Assembly: GCF_012726175.1 (NCBI RefSeq)
Contig: NZ_JAASAD010000012.1
Location: forward strand, 62,001-126,000
Direction: 5' to 3'
Length of the DNA stretch: 64,000 nt
Source: Micromonospora sp. HNM0581
GTDB taxonomy: Bacteria > Actinomycetota > Actinomycetes > Mycobacteriales > Micromonosporaceae
Shown: positions 8,784 through 16,879 of the stretch, piece by piece
Layout of the letters: every line of letters begins with the position of its first letter
Position numbering within the stretch: the first letter of the stretch is position 1
Notes under the pieces: generated by a model
The model's database searches: none
Told to the model about the DNA's origin: nothing
Seen by the model: the letters and a program-made list of their open reading frames with translations, nothing else
Made by a program: the position numbers and the translations under genes

Positions 8784-9262
8784 CCGGTGCCCCCGTTGCG
8801 GTGGACACCCGTCGTCATCCGGGTCACGGTCATGCCCAGACGGGCGGCTGCGAGGGCGGCGACGAGGGTGCCGGCGAGATACAGCAGGCCGGTCCGCGCC
8901 GCGCCGGACGCCACCGCCTGCTGCACCTCGACGGCGTACGTGGAGAAGGTGGTGTAGCCACCGAGGACACCGACACCCAGGAAAGGCCGGACCATCCGGT
9001 GTACCGTCCACATCTCGGTGATCAGCACCATCAGTACCCCGATGAGCAGGCAGCCCGACACGTTCACGGCGAAGGTGGTCCAGGGGAAGCCGTGCGGCGG
9101 GTGCGGCAAGGCGGCGGACAGCCCGTACCGGGCCACCGCACCGATCATGCCGCCGACAGCGATCGCGGCGAGCAGGCTGACGGTTCCACCGCGCAACTCG
9201 GTGCGTTGACGCGCAACGGTGAGGTCGACATCCGGATCGACGGGCGGTCGCTCGGCTTCCAC
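8780..9262 (-). CDS. crcB: fluoride ion channel CrcB/Fluc (first of pair)
   Basis: A 160-residue protein. A hydrophilic N-terminal extension (ERPPVDPDVD near residues 4-13) precedes four membrane helices. Motifs are GAVARYGLS, TFAVNVSGCLLIG and GVLGGYTTFSTYAVE, again the Fluc signature. Together with the overlapping downstream copy it would form a fluoride exporter. The 178 nt upstream (9263-9440) were examined for a crcB-type fluoride riboswitch and nothing convincing was found. The start is retained at 9262 because the acidic leader resembles those I know from actinobacterial CrcB proteins. Confidence 0.93.
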   Translation of the reverse strand: MEAERPPVDPDVDLTVARQRTELRGGTVSLLAAIAVGGMIGAVARYGLSAALPHPPHGFPWTTFAVNVSGCLLIGVLMVLITEMWTVHRMVRPFLGVGVLGGYTTFSTYAVEVQQAVASGAARTGLLYLAGTLVAALAAARLGMTVTRMTTGVHRNGGTG

Positions 9263-9440
9263 GTCACCACCTGCCCGTACGCCGCTGCCCTGGACGGGAC
9301 CGTCGGCGGTGCCACGTCGGTGGTCCGGACCTACGGAGGCCCACCGCCACGCACCCTGAGGTGCCCCGTGCAGAGGATAACGCTGCCCTCGACGTTCAAA
9401 CCGGGGTGCGGCCCACCTGTCGACGGTGGGGTGCGCGGTC

Positions 9441-10067
9441 TCAGCCTGCCGCCCCGGACCTCCGCCGCCGGATCAGGAACACCACCGCAGCAGCCGTCAG
9501 AGCCAGCAGCACCCCTCCGCCGGCCAGCAACGGCATCGTTCCCGGGCCGTCGGAGGAACTGCCGGCGGCGGGGCTGGCGGCGGCGGGGTTGGTGGCGGCC
9601 GGCTCCGCGCTCGGGCTCGCCGACGGCGTCAGCGTCGGCTCGCTCGCGGCAGGGCTGGAACTCGGCTCGGCGGTGGCCGCAGGGTCGGCGACGGTGAACT
9701 GGTACGACCCCTGCACGGGGTGCCCGTCCTTGGAAACCACCCGGTAGGCGACGGTGTAGACGCCGTTGGCAAGAGCCGAGTCGACGGTGATCGTGCCCTT
9801 GGTGCCGCTGACCTCCGGCTCTCCGGTGGCCACCTGCTGCTTGTCGGCGTCACTGAGGGTGATGGTGGTGTACGACGGGTTCAGGTTCTGTAGGAACTGC
9901 AGCGTGATCCGGGTCGGTGCCTTCTCCAACTCGGCATCCTGGGCGGGAGTGGCCTTGCTCAGCACGTTGTGGGCGTACGCCGGGGAGACCGGACCGATCA
10001 GCAGGGTGGCGGCGGCGAGGGTGGCGGCGAGGGCGGCGGCGAGCGGCCGACGGAGGTGGCGGGACAT
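9441..10067 (-). CDS. copC: copper-resistance protein CopC with C-terminal membrane anchor
   Basis: A 208-residue protein from the ATG at 10067, which has a strong GAGGAGA Shine-Dalgarno 7-8 nt upstream. A signal peptide spans residues 1 to about 31 and would leave AHNVLSKATPAQ, in which the near-N-terminal His is the classic copper ligand of CopC. The body is a single CopC/YobA beta domain, with KDGHPVQGSYQFTV near its end. A Ser/Pro/Ala-rich linker and one membrane helix followed by RRRR form a C-terminal anchor. The protein binds copper outside the membrane. It starts 16 nt after the DyP peroxidase gene, probably in one operon. No CopD partner is fused or adjacent. Confidence 0.9.
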   Translation of the reverse strand: MSRHLRRPLAAALAATLAAATLLIGPVSPAYAHNVLSKATPAQDAELEKAPTRITLQFLQNLNPSYTTITLSDADKQQVATGEPEVSGTKGTITVDSALANGVYTVAYRVVSKDGHPVQGSYQFTVADPAATAEPSSSPAASEPTLTPSASPSAEPAATNPAAASPAAGSSSDGPGTMPLLAGGGVLLALTAAAVVFLIRRRRSGAAG

Positions 10068-10083
10068 GGCGTCATTCTCCTCG

Positions 10084-11304
10084 TCATTCGAGCAGTTGCT
10101 GACCGACCCAGCCACCCTCCGGGCAGCCGGGTGGGACGGCGAAGACGGCGGAGCCGATCGGGGTGGTCCACTCGTTGAGCAGGTCCTGTTCGGCGAGCCG
10201 CCGCTGGATGGGCAGGAACTGGGCGGCGATGTCGGCCTGGTACGCCGCGAAGATCAACCCACTGTCCGCGGTGCCGTCGGCGGCGGGGACGCCGTCGTAG
10301 TTGTACGGACGGCGCAGGATCCGGAGCCGGTCGTCGGTGACATGTGCGCGGGTGAGGTGGGAGAAGTCCGGTATGACCGTCAGCCCGTCGGGGCCGACAG
10401 CGGCGAAGTCGGGCTCGTCGTGTTCGAGCGTACCGGTCAACGGGGCACCGCTGTCCAGCCGCCGACCGACGGACAGTTCCCGGTCGGTGCGACCGAGCAG
10501 GTCCCAGGTCTCCATGTTCATACTGATCCGCCGCACCACGAGGGTGGTGCTGTCCCGCAGCCAGTCCGGCCCTTCGGTGACCCAGACCGCGGTCTCCAAA
10601 GGTGCGCCGGGTTTCGGGTTGGCGGTGCCGTCGAGCTGGCCAAAGAGGTTACGTTGGGTGCGGCCCGGTTCGGCGCCAGCGGCCCGCCGGAAACCCTGCT
10701 GGACCCAGCGTACGGTGGCGAAGGGGCGACTGTCCTTGACCAGGACCCGCTGGGCGTGGGCGACGGTGATCGGATCGTCGGCACAGATCTGCACCAGCAG
10801 ATCCCCACCGGACCAGCGGGGTTCCAGCCGGTCGATGCGGAACGGAGGCAGGTCGGCCACGGAGGGTGGGCGGCGGTCGTCGAGACCGGCGGCAGCGTAG
10901 AGGCCGGGACCGAAGCCGAAGGTGACGGTGAGTCGGGCCGGCAGCAATCCCAACTCGGGTTCGGTGTCGGCGAGCGCGGGTCGGCCCTGTGTGAGACGGG
11001 CGGCGTCGTCGGACAGCAGCCGCAGCAGCCGCCCGAGGGAGGCCCGGTCACTGCCCGGGCGCAGGGTGAGGGCGACGAACGCGCCGTGAGCCTGTGGCTC
11101 TTCGACGATTCCGGCCTGCCGTACCCCGTGGAACGGCTCGATCAGCTCGCCGACGCCCGTATCCACCGGCTGCGCCGCCGGGTGGGCCGACGGGTCTGTG
11201 CGGGTACCGGCGACCGTGGCCGCGCCGACCACCGTGCCACCGGCGGCCAGCGCGCCGCCGGTGAGCAGACCGCGTCGGCTCACCGGCCGGCTCGCGGGCC
11301 TCAC
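10084..11304 (-). CDS. Tat-exported DyP-type heme peroxidase (EfeB-like)
   Basis: A 406-residue protein. The N-terminus has a twin-arginine signal (SRRGLLTGGALAAGG), so the folded heme enzyme would be exported by Tat. The DyP fingerprint GxxDG is GQLDG at residues 222-226, with Asp225 as the catalytic acid. The later FSHLTRAHV segment includes the likely proximal heme His. The family oxidises substrates with H2O2; EfeB-like members act in iron uptake by de-chelating heme or oxidising Fe(II). The GTG start overlaps the stop of the PCu(A)C gene by 4 nt (11301-11304), and CopC follows 16 nt downstream. This places the enzyme in a copper operon rather than the usual efeUOB operon. Confidence 0.92.
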   Translation of the reverse strand: MRPASRPVSRRGLLTGGALAAGGTVVGAATVAGTRTDPSAHPAAQPVDTGVGELIEPFHGVRQAGIVEEPQAHGAFVALTLRPGSDRASLGRLLRLLSDDAARLTQGRPALADTEPELGLLPARLTVTFGFGPGLYAAAGLDDRRPPSVADLPPFRIDRLEPRWSGGDLLVQICADDPITVAHAQRVLVKDSRPFATVRWVQQGFRRAAGAEPGRTQRNLFGQLDGTANPKPGAPLETAVWVTEGPDWLRDSTTLVVRRISMNMETWDLLGRTDRELSVGRRLDSGAPLTGTLEHDEPDFAAVGPDGLTVIPDFSHLTRAHVTDDRLRILRRPYNYDGVPAADGTADSGLIFAAYQADIAAQFLPIQRRLAEQDLLNEWTTPIGSAVFAVPPGCPEGGWVGQQLLE

Positions 11305-11891
11305 GGTGCCGGGCTGTGGCTCGTCGACATGTCCGGCATCGGCTCGCCGTGCCCGGGAGCGTAGCTCTCCTGAGCCCCGGTGAACGGCTTGGCCACCGCG
11401 CTGAACGTCTGAGTACGCCCGTCGGCGAAGCTGAGGGTGAAGGTCAGCTCGTCACCGGCCTGTACCGGCTTGGCGAGATCCATCAGCATCAGGTGGTCGC
11501 CGCCCGGTTCCAGCTTGTGCTCGCTGCCAGCTTCGATCACCACGCCGCCCTGCCTGGCCCGCATGACCATTTTCCCGTCCACCATCGCCATCTCGTGCAA
11601 CTCCATCGGTGACAGCTCGGTGGCGGCGCCGGTGATCGTGACGTCGGTGTCGCTGTCGTTGACAAGCGTCGCGAAGGCCGCGGTCATCCCCTCGTCGGCG
11701 GCCTTCACCCATGGATCACGTACGCCCAGCACCCCGGCCTCGGCGGCGGGTGCGGCCGACGCGGAGGCGGGCGGCGTCGGCGCGGTCGACGCGTCCTCGG
11801 ACGACGCGCAGGCGGCCAGGGACACGCTCAGTGCGGCCGCAGTGAACAGGACCGCCGGGCGCAGGAACCGGCGAGGCAGGAGGCTAGGCAT
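11301..11891 (-). CDS. PCu(A)C copper chaperone lipoprotein
   Basis: A 196-residue protein from the ATG at 11891, with AGGAAG upstream; the frame runs to 12113, but the lipoprotein signal fixes the start. The signal peptide ends in the lipobox LAAC, with Cys28 lipidated. After an Ala/Pro linker comes a DUF461/PCu(A)C domain with MELHEMAMVDGKMVM and GGDHLMLM, giving the conserved Met/His ligands and HxM. The C-terminus adds further His and Met residues (APGHGEPMPDM). PCu(A)C proteins carry Cu(I), often to cytochrome oxidase. It is the first gene of a three-gene operon with the DyP and CopC genes. The 178 nt upstream (11892-12069) contain two GGGAAC hexamers on the minus strand, a possible ECF -35 element only. 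Confidence 0.92.
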   Translation of the reverse strand: MPSLLPRRFLRPAVLFTAAALSVSLAACASSEDASTAPTPPASASAAPAAEAGVLGVRDPWVKAADEGMTAAFATLVNDSDTDVTITGAATELSPMELHEMAMVDGKMVMRARQGGVVIEAGSEHKLEPGGDHLMLMDLAKPVQAGDELTFTLSFADGRTQTFSAVAKPFTGAQESYAPGHGEPMPDMSTSHSPAP

Positions 11892-12069
11892 GGGCTTCCT
11901 TTCGAAGATCGGTGTCATGAGGTTGGTCGGCCGGGGCCGCTCGGAAGTTCCCGACCTCTGCCGGCCACCGACTGCTGTTCCCGGGGTTGCGGGATCCCCG
12001 ATGGTGCCTCCGGTCACTTTTCGATCATGTTCCGAGAGTCTCGGCCGGAAAGGGGAGCGGGCACTCTGT

Positions 12070-14097
12070 TCAATCCGGTGGGCGCAGCTCGACGCGGCGC
12101 AGCAGCTGCGCATTGAGCGCGACCACGATGGTGGAGGCCGACATCAGTACGGCGGCTACCGCCGGACTCAGCGCCACGCCGGCCCAGGCCAGGACCCCGG
12201 CGGCAAGCGGTAGCGCGACCACGTTGTAGCCGGCGGCCCAGGCCAGGTTCTGCAGCATCTTCCGGTACGCGGCCCGGGACAACCGGATCACGGCACTCAC
12301 GCCACGCGGGTCGGACGAGGCGAGTACCACCCCGGCGGACTCGATGGCCACGTCGGTGCCGGCGCCTATCGCGATGCCGACGTTCGCGCGGGCCAGGGCG
12401 GGCGCGTCGTTCACCCCGTCGCCCACCATGGCCACTCGAAGTCCGCGCTGCTGCAGCCCAGTCACGGTGTCGTCCTTCTCCGCCGGTAGCACCTCGGCGA
12501 AGACCTCGTCCTCGCCGGAGCGGAACCCGAGTTCGGCAGCGACCGCTTCGGCGACCGGACGGGCGTCCCCGGTGATCATCACGATCTTGCGGATTCCCTG
12601 CGCCCGCAGCTCGGCAACGGCCTGCCGGGCCTCCGGCCGGACCTCATCGGCCAACGCGAGGGCCCCGAGGACGACGGCGTCGTCACCTAGCCGCAGCAGG
12701 TAGAGCACCGCCGCCCCGCGACGCGACCAGACCTGGCGGTGTCCGTCGAGATCGTCCGGGACGGTGACGTCGAGTTCCCGCAGTAGCGCCGGACCGCCGA
12801 CGGCGTAGGTCACCCCGTCGACGTCGGCGCGTACCCCACGGCCGGTCATCGGTCGGAATTCGGACGCCGTCCGCCTGCCGCTCTGGTCGGCGGCCGACAC
12901 GATCGCCCTGGCCAGGGGATGCTCGCTGTCGGCCTCCACCGCCGCCGCGATGGCGAGTACGTCCCGTTCGGTCGTGCCGGTGGTGGCGGCGACACCGGTC
13001 AGGGCGTGCTGGCCCCGGGTCAACGTGCCGGTCTTGTCGAACAGCACCGTGTCGACGGTGCGCATCCGCTCCAGGGCCAGCCGGTCCTTGACCAGGATGC
13101 CGCCCTGGGCGGCCACCGCAGTGGACAGGGCGATGACCAGGGGGATGGCGAGCCCGAGTGCGTGCGGGCAGGCGATGACCAGCACCGTCACCGTCCGGAC
13201 GACCGCCTCGTCCAGGCTGCCCGACAGTGACCAGACCGCCAGGGTCAGCACGGCGGTGGCGGTGGCGACGTAGAACAGCCAGGCGGCGAACCGGTCGGCC
13301 AGCGCCTGCGCCCGTCCGCTGGACTGCTGGGCCTCGCCGACCAACCGTTGGATGCCGGCCAGGGCGGTGTCGGCGCCGACCGCCTCGATCCGTACCCGCA
13401 GCGCCGCGTCGGTGGCCACCGTGCCGGCCACGACCCGGTCGCCGGTGGCGCGCGACACCGGCCGCGACTCGCCTGTGATCATCGACTCGTCCAGCTCGGC
13501 ACGACCGTCGATGACGGTCCCGTCCGCCGGGACCCGCGCACCGGGGCGGACCAGCACCACGTCACCGACGCTCAGGTCGGTCACCGCGACCCGGTGCGGT
13601 GTTCCGTCCGGGGCGAGTCGTTCGGCATCGTCGGGCAGCAGCGCGGCGAGGGCGGACAGGGCCCCCTGGGCCTGGCCGATCGCCTTCATCTCCTGCCAGT
13701 GACCGAGCAGCATGATCGTCACCAGAGCCGCGAGTTCCCACCAGAAGTCCAGGTCGAAGGCGCCGAACGAGGTGGCCAGCGACGCCCCGTAGGCCACGGT
13801 GATCGCCATCGCGATCAGCAGCATCATCCCGGGTGCCCGGTCTCGGATCTCGCGCACCGCGCCCTGTAGGAAGGGCCAGCCGCCGTAGCCGAAGACCACC
13901 GTGCCGAGCACCGGCCCGACCAGGTCGATCCCGGGGAAGTCCAGCTCGTAACCGAGCCAGTCCATCACCATGTGACTGGTGGCCACGATCGGCACGGTCA
14001 GCGCCAGGCTGAGCCAGAACCTGCGACGGAACTCCACCGGATCGTGCCCGGCGTGTTTGTCGTGTCCGTTGTGGTGGTGCGGGTCGTGGTGGGACAT
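12070..14097 (-). CDS. copB: copper-exporting P1B-type ATPase (CopB-like)
   Basis: A 675-residue protein. The His-rich N-terminus (MSHHDPHHHNGHDKHAGHD) replaces the CxxC HMA domains of CopA, as in CopB pumps. Key motifs are the actuator TGES, the membrane metal site CPH at residues 310-312 (P1B-3 type, as opposed to CPC), the phosphorylation site DKTGTLT with Asp354, an HP dipeptide in SEHPLARAI, and GDGVNDAP. It should pump copper out of the cytoplasm. The Shine-Dalgarno GGAGGTGA lies just upstream of the ATG, and a palindromic CsoR-like operator lies 24-40 nt upstream. It follows the ynj-like operon in the same direction but has its own control site. Confidence 0.93.
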   Translation of the reverse strand: MSHHDPHHHNGHDKHAGHDPVEFRRRFWLSLALTVPIVATSHMVMDWLGYELDFPGIDLVGPVLGTVVFGYGGWPFLQGAVREIRDRAPGMMLLIAMAITVAYGASLATSFGAFDLDFWWELAALVTIMLLGHWQEMKAIGQAQGALSALAALLPDDAERLAPDGTPHRVAVTDLSVGDVVLVRPGARVPADGTVIDGRAELDESMITGESRPVSRATGDRVVAGTVATDAALRVRIEAVGADTALAGIQRLVGEAQQSSGRAQALADRFAAWLFYVATATAVLTLAVWSLSGSLDEAVVRTVTVLVIACPHALGLAIPLVIALSTAVAAQGGILVKDRLALERMRTVDTVLFDKTGTLTRGQHALTGVAATTGTTERDVLAIAAAVEADSEHPLARAIVSAADQSGRRTASEFRPMTGRGVRADVDGVTYAVGGPALLRELDVTVPDDLDGHRQVWSRRGAAVLYLLRLGDDAVVLGALALADEVRPEARQAVAELRAQGIRKIVMITGDARPVAEAVAAELGFRSGEDEVFAEVLPAEKDDTVTGLQQRGLRVAMVGDGVNDAPALARANVGIAIGAGTDVAIESAGVVLASSDPRGVSAVIRLSRAAYRKMLQNLAWAAGYNVVALPLAAGVLAWAGVALSPAVAAVLMSASTIVVALNAQLLRRVELRPPD

Positions 14098-14120
14098 GCC
14101 ATCACCTCCAACGGACCACC

Positions 14121-14137
14121 ATACCCCCAGGGGGTAT
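14121..14137. promoter_or_regulatory. CsoR-type copper operator upstream of copB
   Basis: The sequence ATACCCCCAGGGGGTAT is a perfect palindrome except for its central base. It matches the known core of copper-responsive CsoR operators (TACCCC...GGGGTA). It lies 24-40 nt upstream of the copB ATG and 21 nt beyond the end of the ATP-binding gene at 14158. CsoR itself is not encoded in the window. Inference: CsoR represses copB and copper relieves the repression. Confidence 0.75.
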
Positions 14138-14157
14138 GTGTGGGTGTGGTGACGCGA

Positions 14158-15195
14158 CTACCTGCCGACGACGCTCAGCTGGGTCGGCGGCAGCCACAGC
14201 GAAACCTCGTCGCCGGGTCGCAGGGGCGTCGCCGGCCCGGTGGTGAGGTGCAGGATGACGTCGGCACTCGCGGCCTGGACGTCGAGGTGCGTGCCCCGGT
14301 CGGTGACGGCGGTGACGGTCGCGGGGACAACGTTGGGACCGTCCTGGTCGGCAACGACGATGGCCCGCGGTCGAACGAGCAGCAGTCCCGGCCCCCGGTG
14401 GGGGGTGTCGAGCCGAAGACTGCCCAGCGCACAGTCGAATCGACCAGGGTGAGCGGTGCCGGCGATGGCGTTCGCGGCGCCGCCCAGGAAACGGGCGACC
14501 GCGAGGCTGGCAGGTCGTCGGAACAGTTGGGCGGGTGGGGCGTGCTGGGCGAGGTCGCCGTCGACAAGCACCGCGACGTGGTCGGCGACGTCGGTGGCCT
14601 CGTCACGGTCGTGGGTGACGAACAGTGTGGTGGTGCCCTCCCTCCGATGCAGGTCGGTGAGCAGGGTCCGCATGTCGCCACGCAGTTGCGGGTCCAGCGC
14701 GCTGAACGGTTCGTCGAGCAGCAGCACGGCAGGTCGGGCCGCCAGCGCGCGGGCGAGGGCGACCCGCTGCTGCTGGCCGCCGGAAAGCTCGGTGCTTCGC
14801 CGGTCGGTAAAGCCGGGCAGGGCGACGGCGTCGAGCAGTTCGGCGACCCGGTGACGGACGACGACCCGGTCGGTTCCGCGCATACGCATACCGAAAGCGA
14901 TGTTCTCCGCGACGGTCAGGTGCGGGAAGAGCAGCGGCCGTTGGAAGACGACGCCAAGGTCGCGGCGGTGTGGCGGGAGCCGTAGAACACTGCGCCCGGC
15001 GAGCCGGACATCGCCTCCGGTGGGCGCGGTGAGCCCAGCGACGATCGACAGGAGAGTGGACTTGCCGCTGCCGGACGGGCCGAGGACGGCGGTGCGGGTG
15101 CCGGCCGGGACGTCCAGTGTCACCTGCCGCAGGGTCGGTGCGGTGGCACCGGGATAGGTGTGGTCGAGGGTTTCGATGCTGACGCCGGAGGTCAT
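14158..15195 (-). CDS. ABC transporter ATP-binding protein (YnjD-like)
   Basis: A 345-residue protein from the ATG at 15195. The Walker A GPSGSGKST is at residues 39-47, followed by the Q-loop (VVFQRPLLFPHL), the signature LSGGQQQRVALARAL, Walker B (VLLLDEP) and the switch His (FVTHD). Beyond about residue 235 it has a TOBE-like C-terminal extension, as in PotA/ThiQ-type importers, so it is longer than the E. coli YnjD I recall. It is the last gene of the seven-gene operon and overlaps the upstream permease by 4 nt (15192-15195). It should drive import of the unknown ligand of the lipoprotein at 16876-18108. Confidence 0.88.
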   Translation of the reverse strand: MTSGVSIETLDHTYPGATAPTLRQVTLDVPAGTRTAVLGPSGSGKSTLLSIVAGLTAPTGGDVRLAGRSVLRLPPHRRDLGVVFQRPLLFPHLTVAENIAFGMRMRGTDRVVVRHRVAELLDAVALPGFTDRRSTELSGGQQQRVALARALAARPAVLLLDEPFSALDPQLRGDMRTLLTDLHRREGTTTLFVTHDRDEATDVADHVAVLVDGDLAQHAPPAQLFRRPASLAVARFLGGAANAIAGTAHPGRFDCALGSLRLDTPHRGPGLLLVRPRAIVVADQDGPNVVPATVTAVTDRGTHLDVQAASADVILHLTTGPATPLRPGDEVSLWLPPTQLSVVGR

Positions 15196-16025
15196 CGGCC
15201 GACTCCGAGCAGGGCGGTGTCGCCGCCGGCGAGCTGGCGGGCGGCCAGCGCGGTGAGCAGCAGGGGTGGGACGACGGCAACCAGCGCGATGGCGGCGGTG
15301 GCAGCCTGATTCCCGCTGCCGGCGGCGGTGGCGAACAGCAGCAGCGGCACGGTGGTCACGACGCCGCCGCCGATCAGCAGAGTCATCAGGTAGTCGCTCC
15401 AGGAAACGAGAAAAGCGAACATCGCGGCGACGACCAGGCCGCCGTGCAGACGGGGCAGGCTGATCTCCCGGAAGGCCCGCCACGGTCCGGCGCCCAGGGT
15501 GCGGCCCTGCCGCTCCAGGGCGGGATCGACGCCGGCCCAGACCCCGGACATGAGCAGAGTGGTATAGGCCGCCGCGGCAGGTAGCTGGGCCAGGACCACG
15601 CCGGTGACCGAATCGGCCAGACCGGCGCGCAGGTAGACGATCTGCGCGCCCATCGCGACGGCGAACGGTGGCACCAGCACCGGGGTGAGCAGTACCAGTT
15701 CCATCAGCCGCCGGCCAGGCAGCCGGTGCCAGGCCAGGGCGCGCCCGGCGGCTGTCCCGAGAACGGTGGCGCAGGCGGCGACGGCGACGCCGATGCCGAT
15801 GGAGGTGGCGACGGCCTCGGCGAGGCCCGACTGCGGGCCGAGAGCCTGCCGCCAGCCAGACAGGGACCAGCGGGCCGGCAACAGATCAGGATAGAACCAC
15901 TGGTCGGTGAAGGCCTGCACGGCAAGTGGCAGCAGCGGCCCCGCCACCCACAGGCCGGCGAGGAGCACCACCGCTGGACGGGTGAGCACCGTGCCCAACG
16001 GCCGGCGGGGTACCGGCGCCGTCAC
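15192..16025 (-). CDS. ABC transporter permease (second YnjC-like half)
   Basis: A 277-residue protein from the GTG at 16025, which overlaps the stop of the first permease by 4 nt (16022-16025). It has six hydrophobic segments. The EAA-type coupling loop appears as RQGRTLGAGPWRAFREISLP. In E. coli, YnjC is a single, roughly double-length permease; here the two halves are separate genes, as in many binding-protein-dependent importers. The open frame continues upstream of 16025 for nearly 300 codons, but that stretch is a shadow of the first permease. Confidence 0.85.
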   Translation of the reverse strand: MTAPVPRRPLGTVLTRPAVVLLAGLWVAGPLLPLAVQAFTDQWFYPDLLPARWSLSGWRQALGPQSGLAEAVATSIGIGVAVAACATVLGTAAGRALAWHRLPGRRLMELVLLTPVLVPPFAVAMGAQIVYLRAGLADSVTGVVLAQLPAAAAYTTLLMSGVWAGVDPALERQGRTLGAGPWRAFREISLPRLHGGLVVAAMFAFLVSWSDYLMTLLIGGGVVTTVPLLLFATAAGSGNQAATAAIALVAVVPPLLLTALAARQLAGGDTALLGVGR

Positions 16026-16879
16026 CGCAGCGCACCGGTGACCCGGCCGGCGGCCCGCCGGCTGGCCCAGGTATAGGCGACCGCCGCACCGACGGCGATC
16101 ACCGCGATGAGCAGAGCGACGGCGATTCCCTCGGCCCGACCGGACAGTTCGGCGGCGGTGAACCGCTGGTACGCCAACACCGGCAACGGTTGCGGGTAGG
16201 CCCGGCCGAGCAGGGCAGGCACCTCGTACGCGCCCAGGGCGAACGAGAAGATCAACACCGCCACGGCCAGGATCGACGGGGCGAGCAGCGGCAACGTGAC
16301 GTGCCGCAGCACCTGCCGGGGGCGAGCGCCGAGTGTGGCGGCGACCCGTTCGTGCTCGCCGACCGGCCCACCGAGCGCGGCGAGGACGACGATCAGCACG
16401 AACGGTGCCTCCTTCCACACGTACTCGACGATCACCGCGACGGCGTACGGGTCGGCGACCAGAGCAGGCAGTGTGACTCCGGCAGCGTGGGCGGCGCGGG
16501 CCAGCAAGCCCGAGTCGGCGAGCAGCAGCCCGACCGCCACGGCACCGATCAGATGCGGCACAGGCAGCCCGAGCTGGGCTAGGAACGTCGCCGTGCGCCG
16601 CCCACCGGAGGTGCGGCGCAGGGCCAGCGCTGCGGCGACGCCGATGACGACGGCCAGCACGGTCGAGACAAGGGAGATCCACAGACTCAGCAGCAGCCCC
16701 TCGGTGAACGCCGGTCCCTCGGTCACCCGCCGGTACGCGACCAGACCAGGACCGGTGTCGGTGAACCCGGCCAGACCGAGGCTCTGCGCGAGCCCGTACC
16801 CAAGGCCGCCACCGAAGAGCAGCACGACAGCAGCCAACGCCGGCAGGATCAGCAGCAGCCCGGTACGCCGGGTGTTCAC
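16022..16879 (-). CDS. ABC transporter permease (first YnjC-like half)
   Basis: A 285-residue protein starting at a GTG that overlaps the stop of the binding-protein gene by 4 nt (16876-16879). Six to seven membrane helices are predicted by eye. The coupling loop is RVAATLGARPRQVLRHVTLP, a standard EAA motif. It pairs with the second permease to form the channel of the importer. Substrate specificity cannot be deduced from the permeases. Confidence 0.86.
   Translation of the reverse strand: MNTRRTGLLLILPALAAVVLLFGGGLGYGLAQSLGLAGFTDTGPGLVAYRRVTEGPAFTEGLLLSLWISLVSTVLAVVIGVAAALALRRTSGGRRTATFLAQLGLPVPHLIGAVAVGLLLADSGLLARAAHAAGVTLPALVADPYAVAVIVEYVWKEAPFVLIVVLAALGGPVGEHERVAATLGARPRQVLRHVTLPLLAPSILAVAVLIFSFALGAYEVPALLGRAYPQPLPVLAYQRFTAAELSGRAEGIAVALLIAVIAVGAAVAYTWASRRAAGRVTGALR

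Noticed and set aside
9263..9440. Fluoride riboswitch upstream of the crcB pair
   Set aside because: The minus-strand sequence was scanned for the conserved crcB-motif elements and no matching pseudoknot pattern was found.
12070..14097. Calling the P1B ATPase CopA or a zinc exporter
   Set aside because: The membrane motif is CPH, not CPC, and the N-terminus is His-rich without CxxC domains, which fits CopB.
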